64,000 nt of DNA from JALYOC01 sp036675345. GTDB taxonomy: Bacteria; Myxococcota; Myxococcia; Myxococcales; Myxococcaceae. The stretch spans positions 1 through 64,000 of the forward strand of contig JAKFFE010000013.1 in NCBI GenBank assembly GCA_036675345.1, written 5' to 3'. The notes beneath the pieces are model-generated. The model was given only the letters and a program-made list of their open reading frames with translations, ran no database searches and was not told the DNA's origin. Positions 1 to 10,617 of the stretch are shown piece by piece (position 1 is the stretch's first letter; each line of letters opens with the position of its first letter). A program made the position numbers and the translations under genes.

Positions 1-106
1 CAAACGCAACGGTCCCCCTGGATGGCAAACTCTCGGAAGAGGCTTCGACCGCTTCCTCGACCAGTACACCGGGTGGGTCGCGGCTGGTCGATGTGATCAA
101 TCCTGA
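1..106. other. Window edge, possible coding tail, unassigned
   Basis: These bases may hold the end of a gene that begins before the window. All three plus frames are open for about 30 codons before stopping. None has a clear third-position GC bias, and none gives a recognisable C-terminus. The palindrome that follows, with its T-rich right flank, would suit the end of a plus-strand transcript. I cannot name a product. Confidence 0.2.
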
Positions 107-160
107 GGGACAGGCTACATTTCAGACGCAGCGCGTCTGAAATGTAGCCTGTCCCCTTTT
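107..160. repeat. Perfect 23-bp palindrome with T-rich flank, REP-like
   Basis: The arms at 107-129 and 133-155 are exact reverse complements around a 3-base loop, and a CCCCTTTTCTTTT run follows. On the plus strand it looks like an intrinsic terminator. The arm core GGGACAGGCTACATTT occurs again at 50616-50638 in the opposite orientation, so it is a dispersed element and not only a terminator. From memory, closely similar GGGGACAGGCTACAT/TTT strings are common in proteobacterial genomes beside REP-associated (RAYT) transposases. No transposase is visible in this window. Confidence 0.75.
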
Positions 161-167
161 CTTTTCG

Positions 168-473
168 TCAGCGCAGAGTGCCGCCGTCGGTGACCATGCC
201 CGCGTCGGGCGGTGCGGTGCTCGCCCCTTCCAGGGCGGTGCCTCCGTCCGCCACCACCGCGTTGCCGGTGGCCTCAGCGGCCATCCCGCTCATGCTTCGC
301 TCGGATCCGCCCAACCGGCTTCCTTCCTGGGCGGAGGTGTCCCCGGCGCTTCCCGGGGTAGCGCTGCCGCTGCGCGCGGTGTCAGACGGCACCGTGTCCG
401 TGCTGGGGCTGGACTTCTCACAGCCGGTGAAGACCAGCGCCGCTGCTGCAGCTGCTGCCAGGATCCGCTTCAT
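168..473 (-). CDS. Small Ser/Thr/Ala-rich lipoprotein, hypothetical
   Basis: This encodes a predicted 101-residue lipoprotein of unknown function. The chosen ATG at 473 has a GGAGAAG ribosome site upstream and gives a short signal sequence (MKR plus an Ala/Leu run) ending in the lipobox LVFTGC, so the mature protein would start at Cys18. An upstream in-frame start at 503 would spoil the signal peptide. The rest is low-complexity, rich in Ser, Thr, Gly, Ala and Asp, with no domain I recognise, and is probably disordered in the periplasm. It lies 165 bp downstream of the peptide transporter on the same strand, with a hairpin between them, so it is probably transcribed separately. Confidence 0.6.
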   Translation of the reverse strand: MKRILAAAAAAALVFTGCEKSSPSTDTVPSDTARSGSATPGSAGDTSAQEGSRLGGSERSMSGMAAEATGNAVVADGGTALEGASTAPPDAGMVTDGGTLR

Positions 474-616
474 GCGTGCCTTCTCCAGTGGCCCAGTCCC
501 CATCGGTGATGGGCGGGCCGAAGTCTCGGGGGGCCTGAGGAATTCGGCCCTCCGGGAAACTGGAGGCTGGGTGGATTCCGGGCAGCGGACTGCCCCGTCG
601 GCCCGCCCGGTCGGTT

Positions 617-633
617 GCCCTCCAGGGGAGGGC
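617..633 (-). terminator. Short GC hairpin after the peptide transporter
   Basis: The 7-bp arms GCCCTCC and GGAGGGC surround a 3-base loop, 5 bp beyond the stop of the POT transporter. There is no T-run on the minus strand, so if it terminates it does so weakly or with Rho. Confidence 0.4.
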
Positions 634-638
634 CACTG

Positions 639-2099
639 CTAGCTGCGGGGGGCGCTGAGCTGGTGTTCCGACGGCGCCACCGAAGGCTTGGGCTCCGCCT
701 TCTGGAAGTAGTCCACCGTCCTGTAGTTGCGCGAGATGAACCAGAAGGCCACCCCGGCCACGAAGATCAGCCCGGCATAGAAGAAGTAGGTGGTGGCGCC
801 CTCGAAGACGTTGAGCCGGGCGATCACCGCCACCAGCAAATTGCCGCCGAACACGGTCAGGTTCCAGAAGCTCATGATCGTGCCCTTCATCTTCTGCGGT
901 GCCTGCGAGTACGCGAACTCCAGGCCGGTGGTGGAGACCAGCACCTCGCTCAAGGTCAGCACCAGGTACGGCGCGGTCTGCCACAACAGCGACAGCTGGT
1001 TGCCGCCATCCAGCGCCATCTGGATGAAGGCCACCAGGATGTACGAGACCCCGGCAATGGACATGCCGAGGGTGATCCGCCGCAGGGGGGTGAGCGGGTA
1101 GCCCAGCCGGTCGAACAGCGGGTAGATCACCAGCTGGGTCAGCGGGATCAGGATCATCACCATCGCCGGGTTCAGCGCCTGCATCTGCGAGGCGGCCATC
1201 GGGCGGTCCAGCAGCGGCAGCATCGGCGCCTGCATCGTCAGGCCCTGCACCACCCACAGCGAGGCCTTCTGATCGAAGAGCGCCCAGAAGATCGGGATCA
1301 TCGCGAAGATGGCCAGCACCCGGAACACCGACTTGGCGCCCTCCACGTCCGACGAAGGGTGCTTCACCAGCGCGCGATCCAGCCAATGGCCAGCGGACTG
1401 CTTCTTCTCCCGCAGCGCGGTGAAGACCACCTTGAGGAAGGAGTGCGGGTCCGCACCGGTGGGAGGCACCTCGGTGTAGTGGTTCCGGCCCAGCCAGAAG
1501 ATGAAGGTGGCCAGCAGCATCAGCGCTCCGGGGATCCCGAACGCCCAGCGGGGGCCGGCGTACTGGAGCACGAAGGGGATGCACAGCGAGGCGAACAGCG
1601 AGCCGAAGTTGATGCTCCAGTAGAAGACCCCGAAGATCTTCTTGGTCAGGTGCTTGTTCTCCTCGGTGAACTGGTCCCCCACGAAGGCGGAGACGCAGGG
1701 CTTGATCCCGCCGGCGCCCAACGCGATCAGGAACAGGCCCGAATAGAACCCGGTCTTGTTGCCCTCGAACACCGCCAGGAACAGGTGGCCCACGCAGTAC
1801 AGCAAGGACAGCCAGAGGATGGTCCGGTACTTCCCGAAGTAGCGATCCGCCAGGTACCCGCCCAGCAGCGGGAACAGATACACGCCCATCGCGAAGATGT
1901 GGAAGTTGGAGCGGGCGATCGCCGAGCGGTCCGCCTCCGGCACGTCATTGAGCAGGGTGGTGATCAGGAACACCGTGAGGATGTTCCGCATCCCGTAGTA
2001 GCTGAAGCGCTCGGCGGCCTCGTTCCCGATGATGAACCAGGTCTGCCTGGGGAAGCGGTCCTTGGAGCGATCCGGGGCGGCTGCGGTGGTCTCGGCCAT
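639..2099 (-). CDS. POT-family proton-coupled peptide transporter (MFS)
   Basis: This is a 486-residue inner-membrane protein of the proton-dependent oligopeptide transporter family (PTR2/POT), which imports di- and tripeptides with protons. The N-terminal signature ExxERFxYYG is present (NEAAERFSYYGMRN, about residues 26-39), and it couples proton and substrate binding in characterised members. About a dozen hydrophobic segments follow, including the family-typical stretch GAGGIKPCVSAFVGDQF. Length fits bacterial POT proteins (450-510). An AGAGGA ribosome site sits 5 bp before the ATG. The gene is divergent from the TPR membrane protein. Peptide import would suit a predatory or proteolytic lifestyle, but that is inference. 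Confidence 0.9.
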   Translation of the reverse strand: MAETTAAAPDRSKDRFPRQTWFIIGNEAAERFSYYGMRNILTVFLITTLLNDVPEADRSAIARSNFHIFAMGVYLFPLLGGYLADRYFGKYRTILWLSLLYCVGHLFLAVFEGNKTGFYSGLFLIALGAGGIKPCVSAFVGDQFTEENKHLTKKIFGVFYWSINFGSLFASLCIPFVLQYAGPRWAFGIPGALMLLATFIFWLGRNHYTEVPPTGADPHSFLKVVFTALREKKQSAGHWLDRALVKHPSSDVEGAKSVFRVLAIFAMIPIFWALFDQKASLWVVQGLTMQAPMLPLLDRPMAASQMQALNPAMVMILIPLTQLVIYPLFDRLGYPLTPLRRITLGMSIAGVSYILVAFIQMALDGGNQLSLLWQTAPYLVLTLSEVLVSTTGLEFAYSQAPQKMKGTIMSFWNLTVFGGNLLVAVIARLNVFEGATTYFFYAGLIFVAGVAFWFISRNYRTVDYFQKAEPKPSVAPSEHQLSAPRS

Positions 2100-2249
2100 T
2101 CACGTCCTCTGGGGCGGCGAAGAAAGCGGCCCCCCTCGTACCTCACCGGTCGGGCGGCGCGAACCAGGAAGCATCGATAAAGGCGGACCCGGCTTCGAGG
2201 CGGAATGCGGCTTGTTCAGGACCTTCCAGTTCATGCCAGGATGGGGGCC

Positions 2250-3089
2250 ATGAAGCTCCGCACTCTCATCCTCTGGGTGGTCCTGATCACCCTGTTCACC
2301 GGCTTCTACCAGTACTTCTCGCGTGCTCCGGGGAGCGCCGGGTACGAAGCTCCCGGGAACGCAGGTGGGTGGACGGGTTGGCCCGCGCTGGCCCTGCTGC
2401 TGTTTGCGGGCTTCTTCGTGTTCTTCTTCGTCCGCAATCGGCGATGGGTAGCGATGCATGACCTGGGCGTCAGCTACCTGTTTGCAGGCCAGCCGGAGCG
2501 GGCCAAGCCCCAGTTCGAGCTGGTGGTCCGCAAGGCCGCGACGAACCTGCACCGCGCACTGAGCCAGTACAACCTGGGCATGACCCTGGTGGCGCTGGGG
2601 GATGCCCAGGCCGCCCTCCAGGCGTTGGAAGCGGTGGAGAAGAAGGGGAGCCTGAAGGTCGCGCCCGCCTACCACGTCCCGCTGCCGAACTACCTGGCGC
2701 TGTGCTGTGCGTTGCTGGGAGATCTCCCCGCGGCGAAGCGCTGGTTGGCGTTGGGCGACGAGCGAAGGGGAGACCGGCCGGTCAATTTCTCCCTGCTCCC
2801 GGAGATGATCATCCTCTGCCGGGACGGTCATCCCGCGGCCGCCTCCAATCTCCCCTACACCCGCTGGCGGGACGCGGAGACGCTCAGCGTCCGTCAGTTC
2901 AAGATTCTCAAGCTGGTGGAGGGATTGGCGCTGCACCTGGAGAACCCGGGCGCCAATCAGGCCAGAATCCTGCAGGCGCTGGGGGCGGCGACGCCGATGG
3001 ACGAGGCGCTGCTCAAGTCGCTGGTTGCCCACTGGCCGGAGCTGCGCACCTTCCTCGACCAGCAACGGTTCGGGGCGATCGCCGCCTGA
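2250..3089 (+). CDS. Membrane-anchored TPR-like protein, hypothetical
   Basis: This is a 279-residue protein with two N-terminal transmembrane helices (about residues 4-22 and 43-60) and a cytoplasmic helical region. The motif AMHDLGVSYLFAGQPERAKPQF and the following repeats with alternating small and large hydrophobics look like three or four tetratricopeptide units (about 70-190). The start at 2250 was chosen because an AGGATGGGG ribosome-site-like stretch lies just upstream and it opens directly into the first helix. In-frame starts at 2205 and 2241 would add a few residues. The protein probably acts as an assembly platform, but partners and function are unknown. It converges on the zinc-ribbon gene, with only 9 bp between stops. 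Confidence 0.65.
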   Translation: MKLRTLILWVVLITLFTGFYQYFSRAPGSAGYEAPGNAGGWTGWPALALLLFAGFFVFFFVRNRRWVAMHDLGVSYLFAGQPERAKPQFELVVRKAATNLHRALSQYNLGMTLVALGDAQAALQALEAVEKKGSLKVAPAYHVPLPNYLALCCALLGDLPAAKRWLALGDERRGDRPVNFSLLPEMIILCRDGHPAAASNLPYTRWRDAETLSVRQFKILKLVEGLALHLENPGANQARILQALGAATPMDEALLKSLVAHWPELRTFLDQQRFGAIAA

Positions 3090-3098
3090 CCTTCGCCC

Positions 3099-3488
3099 TC
3101 AGAGGAGGTACAGCAAACACAGGGCCAGGCTCCACGATCCCAGGGCCCAGCGGGCGAGGGTGTCCACCCGAAGCTGGAGCTCCTCGCTCCGCGAGTCCCA
3201 TTGCTCTCCGGACCGCCGTCGCCTACGGGCGCCCAGGGCCAGCGAGAGCAGGAGCGCGGGAGGAAAGATCAAACCCACCCCGGTCACCGCCAGCTGCAGG
3301 CGCAAGGACTCGGGGATCGGCCCCGGCTGTTGCTGTTCGCGAAGCAGCACGCAGGCCCCGCACCGGACCTCTCCTCGTTGGGTGGTCACGCACTGCGCAC
3401 AGACAAAGGCCCCGCATCGCGCGCAGGTGTCGATCGCTGGTGCGGCCCGGTGCGCCTGGCACCGGGCCTCAGGGGAGGGGTCCGCCAT
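3099..3488 (-). CDS. Zinc-ribbon membrane protein downstream of uvrA
   Basis: This is a 129-residue protein. The first third carries four metal-ligand pairs: C10-x2-H13, C22-x2-C25, C30-x2-C33 and C43-x2-C46, a B-box-like double zinc-binding pattern seen in many short myxobacterial membrane proteins. Two hydrophobic helices follow (about 66-86 and 111-128), separated by an Arg-rich loop, so the zinc module probably faces the cytoplasm. The start is 12 bp after the uvrA stop on the same strand, so the two are probably co-transcribed. I see no direct link to excision repair. Metal binding is inferred from spacing, and the function is unknown. Confidence 0.6.
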   Translation of the reverse strand: MADPSPEARCQAHRAAPAIDTCARCGAFVCAQCVTTQRGEVRCGACVLLREQQQPGPIPESLRLQLAVTGVGLIFPPALLLSLALGARRRRRSGEQWDSRSEELQLRVDTLARWALGSWSLALCLLYLL

Positions 3489-3500
3489 TGCCGGCGAAGG

Positions 3501-6368
<2,868 letters not shown>

Positions 6369-6371
<3 letters not shown>

Positions 6372-6388
6372 TGAAAGGATTATCAGTG
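6369..6388 (-). promoter_or_regulatory. LexA-like operator overlapping uvrA -10 and start
   Basis: On the minus strand this reads CACTGATAATCCTTTCAGTG, with 6-bp inverted arms around 8 bases. The inner 17 bases agree at 14 positions with the Myxococcus xanthus LexA box as I remember it (CTRHAMRYBYGTTCAGS). It contains the best -10-like hexamer, GATAAT (plus 6379-6384), and the GTG start, so a bound repressor would block uvrA. SOS control is inferred. Confidence 0.5.
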
Positions 6389-6527
6389 TAGTCCGGGGTG
6401 GCCGGACGGGAGGGGGTCATCGTCTAACGCGTCGTCATTGGCGTTGCATCCGTCTCCCATCGCGCCCGGCAGGCAAGGGGGCGCGAACTGCTCTACAAGG
6501 GCGCTCTCCAATGTTGCAGCGCCGCCC

Positions 6528-7430
6528 GTGATCCCGCCGCGTCTTCAAGGTGTCCCCACCATCGTCTTCTCGTCCCTCCTGTTTGGAGGCATGGGAGTCC
6601 TGGCGCGCTCGGTTGCCGGGCGGATGCCGGTGGGACAGCTGGCCTTCATCCGGATGGGGGTGGGGCTGCTCCTGTTGGTGGGCCTGTTCGTGCTGCTCAA
6701 GACCTCTCCCGACTGGCGGCGGCGGCCGGGGCTGTTGCTGATCCGCGGCGTGCTGGGTGGCCTCTCGGTGGTGCTGTGGTTCGTCGCCCTGGAGCACATG
6801 CAGGTGGGCCCGGCGACCCTGCTCAACAACACCGCGCCGGCGTACGCGGCCCTGTTCGGGACCCTGTTCCTGAAGGAGAAGGCCACCTTGGAGCTGCTGG
6901 TCGGTCTGGGGATCGCCATGGGCGGCGCGGCGCTGGTGGTGTTCAGCACCCTGGCCCCCGGACAGTCCTTTCACCTGGGAATCGGGGCCACCGCCGGGTT
7001 GATCTCGGCGGTGCTCTCCGGCGGGGCGATGACCGCGATGCGCGCCCTGCGTCGGGACACCGACACCTTCTCGGTGCTGTTCTCCTTCGTGTTCCTGGGG
7101 AGCCTGGTCACCCTCCCGATGGCGCTGCACGAGGGCGGCCCGGTGGTGACCTCCCTGGTGCCGCACGCGGTGCTGGTGGGGACCCTGTCCTTCGCCGCGC
7201 AGCTGCTGCTGACCAACGCGTTTCGGTACGTCCCTGTAATGATCGGCAGCGCGACCACCCAGCTGACCACGGTGTTCGCCTGGACACTGGGAGTGCTGGT
7301 CCTGGGGGAAGAGGTCAGCGCGCTGGGCGTCCTCGGCGCGACGATCTGCATCACTGGAGTCGTAGTCGCCTCCGGGCTCGGCGCCCGCGGAGGAAGAGCG
7401 CTTCTCCGCGGGAGGAACCCCAGGGCCTGA
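6528..7430 (+). CDS. EamA/DMT-family transporter
   Basis: This is a polytopic inner-membrane protein with ten predicted helices arranged as two EamA (DUF6) repeats of five. Metabolite exporters such as RhtA and YdcZ and nucleotide-sugar carriers share this fold. The repeats are visible as the paired motifs GGLSVVLWFVALEHMQVGPATLLNNTAP (cut here only as a landmark, about residues 80-107) and the matching TNAFRYVPVMIGSATTQLTTVF in the second half. The GTG at 6528 gives a 300-residue product of normal length. A TTG at 6438 would add 30 residues without membrane character. Neither has a convincing ribosome site. It is divergent from uvrA with about 160 bp between. Substrate unknown. Confidence 0.8.
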   Translation: MIPPRLQGVPTIVFSSLLFGGMGVLARSVAGRMPVGQLAFIRMGVGLLLLVGLFVLLKTSPDWRRRPGLLLIRGVLGGLSVVLWFVALEHMQVGPATLLNNTAPAYAALFGTLFLKEKATLELLVGLGIAMGGAALVVFSTLAPGQSFHLGIGATAGLISAVLSGGAMTAMRALRRDTDTFSVLFSFVFLGSLVTLPMALHEGGPVVTSLVPHAVLVGTLSFAAQLLLTNAFRYVPVMIGSATTQLTTVFAWTLGVLVLGEEVSALGVLGATICITGVVVASGLGARGGRALLRGRNPRA

Positions 7431-7598
7431 ACCTTTTTCAGCCCACCCCCCTCCGCCTCCCATCCGCTGTCCAACACCCCCCTGCAATCCCGTCACACGG
7501 CGCGGGGTTAGCGCCGCTGCGGGTGCCTCCGCGGGCTGGGCACGCGAGTTGCTCTGGTGGGAAGCCGCGGTGCGTGGCTGGGCATTGGGGGAGGCAGT

Positions 7599-10559
7599 AT
7601 GGCCGGTGGGTTGGGAACAAGGGCGGCATGGGCGGCGGTGGTGGTCATCGCGCTGGGCGGCTGTCGCGAACCGGTGGAGATCGGCAGCGCGGTGCCCGGC
7701 TTCAAGGCCACCCCCTCGGCGCTGGATTTTGGACCCACCGCGCTTAACACCACCAACGAGCTGACCCTGCTGCTGGAGAACGACGGGCAGGCCGAATACA
7801 CGGTCCGGGCCCTGCGCTCCACCGCGCCCCACATGGAGTTCCAGACCGAGCTGCCCTTCAGCCTGGGGCCCGGGCAGCGCCGCACCGTCACCGTGCAGTT
7901 CAAGCCCGAGGCAGAGGGGCAGATCGCCGGGATGCTGGAGGTGGACACCGACAGTCCGGAGGCCGGTGAGCGGGGCGTGGCCCAGCTGGGGCTCAAGGGG
8001 CTGGGGGTGAAGGCGGTGGCCCAGCTCTCCGCGGACACCCTGGACTTCGGAAACGTGGACCTGCACACCGCGGTGCTCAAGCCGCTGGTGATCTCCAACC
8101 CCAGCGCCGCGCCCACCCAGGTGAAGCTGACCTTCGATGGACCGGATCGCGACCAGTACTCATCGGCCCGCTCAGGCAACCAGTGGACCCTCAACCCGCT
8201 GGAGACCCGCTCGGTGGACATCGCCTTCGCGCCGGTGCGGCTGGGCGCGACCCAGGCCACGGTGCACGTGCAGGTCTGTTCCGGTTGCGAGGCCACCGCG
8301 GTGGCGTTGCGCGGCACCGGGGTGGCCTCCCAGCTGGAGATCTCCCCGATGGCGGTGGACTTCGGCGCGGTCTCGCTGGGCGCGCTGTCCGAGCAGCAGA
8401 TCACCGTCCGCAACCAGGGGACGACCGATCTGGTCTACACCGGCGCGAACATGATCGAGGATCCGGCCGGGGTGTTCAGCGTGCTCAGCGCGCCGGTCCT
8501 GCCCGGGAACATCCTGCAGGCGGGTACCTCGGTGGTGATCACCCTCGGCTTCCGGCCGGTGACCGCCACCCATCACCGCGGGATGGTGCAGCTGCAGGCC
8601 GGTGAGCCGGGCGCACCCCAGCCGAAGCTCAACGTGATCGGCAGCGGCGGCGCCGCCTGCATCTCCGCCGCTCCCCGGGCGCTGGACTTCGGCGAGGTCC
8701 CGGCGGGGATGACCGCCACCCGCTCGGTGGAGGTGCGCAACCGCTGCAGCCGGCCGGTCTCGGTCAGCCAGCTGGCCACCACCGCGGGGCAGGGCGGCTA
8801 CTTCTCGCTGGGCTCCGGCGCCACGTTTCTCAGCATCCCCGGAGGAGGCAGCGCCAAGGTGGTGGTGAACTACACCCCCAAGACCGGCAGCGGGGAGAGC
8901 ACCGGCACCCTCGGGTTCCTGGGCCAGGATGGCAACTCCAGCACCCGGATCGAGGTCGCGCTGTCCGGCCGGCTGGGAGAGTTCGGCCCCTGCAGCTACC
9001 AGCTGGCGCCGGGGACGGTGGACTTCCTGCAGGTGGCGGCGGGCACCTCGGTGACCCGCACCCTGGCCCTGACCAACACCGGGACCGAACGCTGCTTCCT
9101 CTCCGGGATGGGCCTGGCCGCGGGTTCGGATCGCGAGTTCTCCGCCCAGTCGCTCACCTCCCAGGTGTTGCCGCCGGGAGGCAAGGTGCAGCTGCAGGTC
9201 GCCTTCCAGCCCGCCGGTCCGGGCGCCTACTCCGGGTTGGTGGAGGCCGGGGTGTACGGCGGGGTTCCCGACCACCCCACGGTGGTCCTCTCCGGAGCGG
9301 GCGTCGACTCCTGCCTGTCCTTCCAGCCGGCGACGATCGACTTCGGGATCACCCGGGTCAGCTGTGGTCCGCGCGACCAGCGGCTGGTGGCCTACAACCG
9401 GTGCGGCACCGACGTCCGGATCGACTCGCTGACGCTGGACTCCGCCACCAGCCCCGAGTTCTCGCTGGGCGGGACCACCAGCGCGGTGACCGTGCCCTCC
9501 GACTCCAACCTGGGCTGGGACGTCACCTTCGGGCCCACCGACGACGGGGAGGAGAGCGCCGCGGTGGTGGCCAACGTCCAGGGGCTGGGCAGCTTCTCGG
9601 TGGGCCTGCTGGGCACCGGCACCACCCGGGACACCCGCACCGACCGCTTCGTGCAGGAGACCGAGGCCAAGGTCGACGTGCTGTTCGTGATCGACAACTC
9701 CGGCTCGATGATGGAGGAGCAGCAGAGCCTGGCCCGCAACTTCGCGGCCTTCATGTCCGCGGCGCAGACGCAGCGGATCGACTACCACATCGGGGTCACC
9801 ACCACCGGGCTGGATGCCTCTCCCGGCGGCTGGACCCAGTGTCCGGGTGGGGTGGAGGGCGGCGAGAACGGGCGGCTGTTCCCGGCCAACGGGAGCTCGC
9901 CGCGGATCATCACCCCCGCCACCGTCAACGCGGCGGAGGTGTTCGCCCGCAACGTCCAGGTGGGCTGGTGCCACTGGAACGAGCAGGGCCTGGACGGCGC
10001 GTTCAAGGCGCTCTCCACGCCGCTGATCTACGCGGCGGACGACACCCGGACCCCGCTGCCCAACGACGGCAACCTCGGCTTCCTCCGCCCCGACGCCAAG
10101 CTGGCGATCGTGTTCGTGACCGACGAGGAGGACTTCTCCACCCAGTCGGTCGCCTACTACGAGACCTTCTTCCGGGCGCTGAAGAACAACGATCCGGCGC
10201 TGCTGACCATCTCCGCCATCGCCGGTCCGGAGAACCTGGCCAGCTGTCCCACCGCCAGCAGCGTGGGGTCCCGCTACCTGGCCCTGGCCCGGGCCACCGG
10301 CGGGGTGGTGGAGAGCATCTGCACCGCGGACTGGGCGGCGTCCTTGCAGAAGCTGTCCGACAGCGCGTTCGGGGCCCGGCGCTCCTTCCGGTTGTCGGAG
10401 AACCCCTCCGATGCGGCGCGGATCGAGGTCCGGGTGGACGGGGTCCTGCTCACCTCCGGGTGGCGCTACGACGCCGGCAGCCAGAGTGTGATCTTCGAGG
10501 AGGGAGCGGTCCCGGCTCCGGGAGCGGTGATCGAGGTCACCTATCCCACCGGGTGCTGA
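7599..10559 (+). CDS. Lipoprotein with choice-of-anchor-D repeats and VWA domain
   Basis: This is a 986-residue predicted outer-surface lipoprotein. The ATG at 7599 follows a GGGGGAGG ribosome site and gives a signal peptide with lipobox ALGGC. Six immunoglobulin-like repeats of 100-110 residues follow, each opening with a variant of A-x-x-x-x-DFG (SALDFG, DTLDFG, MAVDFG, RALDFG, GTVDFL, ATIDFG), the hallmark of the ASPM-SPD-2-Hydin/choice-of-anchor-D family. After about residue 690 a von Willebrand A domain begins with VLFVIDNSGSM, whose MIDAS residues D699-x-S-x-S are intact, and VFVTDEEDFS supplies a further metal-site acidic cluster. Such proteins are common in myxobacteria and are thought to mediate surface binding or gliding contacts. 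The ligand is unknown. Confidence 0.8.
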   Translation: MAGGLGTRAAWAAVVVIALGGCREPVEIGSAVPGFKATPSALDFGPTALNTTNELTLLLENDGQAEYTVRALRSTAPHMEFQTELPFSLGPGQRRTVTVQFKPEAEGQIAGMLEVDTDSPEAGERGVAQLGLKGLGVKAVAQLSADTLDFGNVDLHTAVLKPLVISNPSAAPTQVKLTFDGPDRDQYSSARSGNQWTLNPLETRSVDIAFAPVRLGATQATVHVQVCSGCEATAVALRGTGVASQLEISPMAVDFGAVSLGALSEQQITVRNQGTTDLVYTGANMIEDPAGVFSVLSAPVLPGNILQAGTSVVITLGFRPVTATHHRGMVQLQAGEPGAPQPKLNVIGSGGAACISAAPRALDFGEVPAGMTATRSVEVRNRCSRPVSVSQLATTAGQGGYFSLGSGATFLSIPGGGSAKVVVNYTPKTGSGESTGTLGFLGQDGNSSTRIEVALSGRLGEFGPCSYQLAPGTVDFLQVAAGTSVTRTLALTNTGTERCFLSGMGLAAGSDREFSAQSLTSQVLPPGGKVQLQVAFQPAGPGAYSGLVEAGVYGGVPDHPTVVLSGAGVDSCLSFQPATIDFGITRVSCGPRDQRLVAYNRCGTDVRIDSLTLDSATSPEFSLGGTTSAVTVPSDSNLGWDVTFGPTDDGEESAAVVANVQGLGSFSVGLLGTGTTRDTRTDRFVQETEAKVDVLFVIDNSGSMMEEQQSLARNFAAFMSAAQTQRIDYHIGVTTTGLDASPGGWTQCPGGVEGGENGRLFPANGSSPRIITPATVNAAEVFARNVQVGWCHWNEQGLDGAFKALSTPLIYAADDTRTPLPNDGNLGFLRPDAKLAIVFVTDEEDFSTQSVAYYETFFRALKNNDPALLTISAIAGPENLASCPTASSVGSRYLALARATGGVVESICTADWAASLQKLSDSAFGARRSFRLSENPSDAARIEVRVDGVLLTSGWRYDAGSQSVIFEEGAVPAPGAVIEVTYPTGC

Positions 10560-10604
10560 ACGGTTCGGCCAAAGGTTGCGCTGACGCTGGCTGGGGTTCT
10601 GCCC

Positions 10605-10610
10605 TACGGT
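10605..10610 (+). promoter_or_regulatory. TACGGT -10-like hexamer before the phosphoesterase
   Basis: The TAnnnT hexamer ends 7 nt before the GTG at 10618, and there is no spaced ribosome site. It fits the leaderless-promoter pattern seen elsewhere in the window. The start choice partly relies on it. Confidence 0.3.
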
Positions 10611-10617
10611 GGCAGGG

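Noticed and set aside
107..160. First palindrome as only the terminator of a plus-strand gene
   Set aside because: A partial second copy with the same flank at 50616-50638 shows it is a dispersed element, though it may also terminate transcription.
2205..2250. Earlier start for the TPR membrane protein
   Set aside because: The extra 15 residues are hydrophilic and lie before a better-placed AGGA site.
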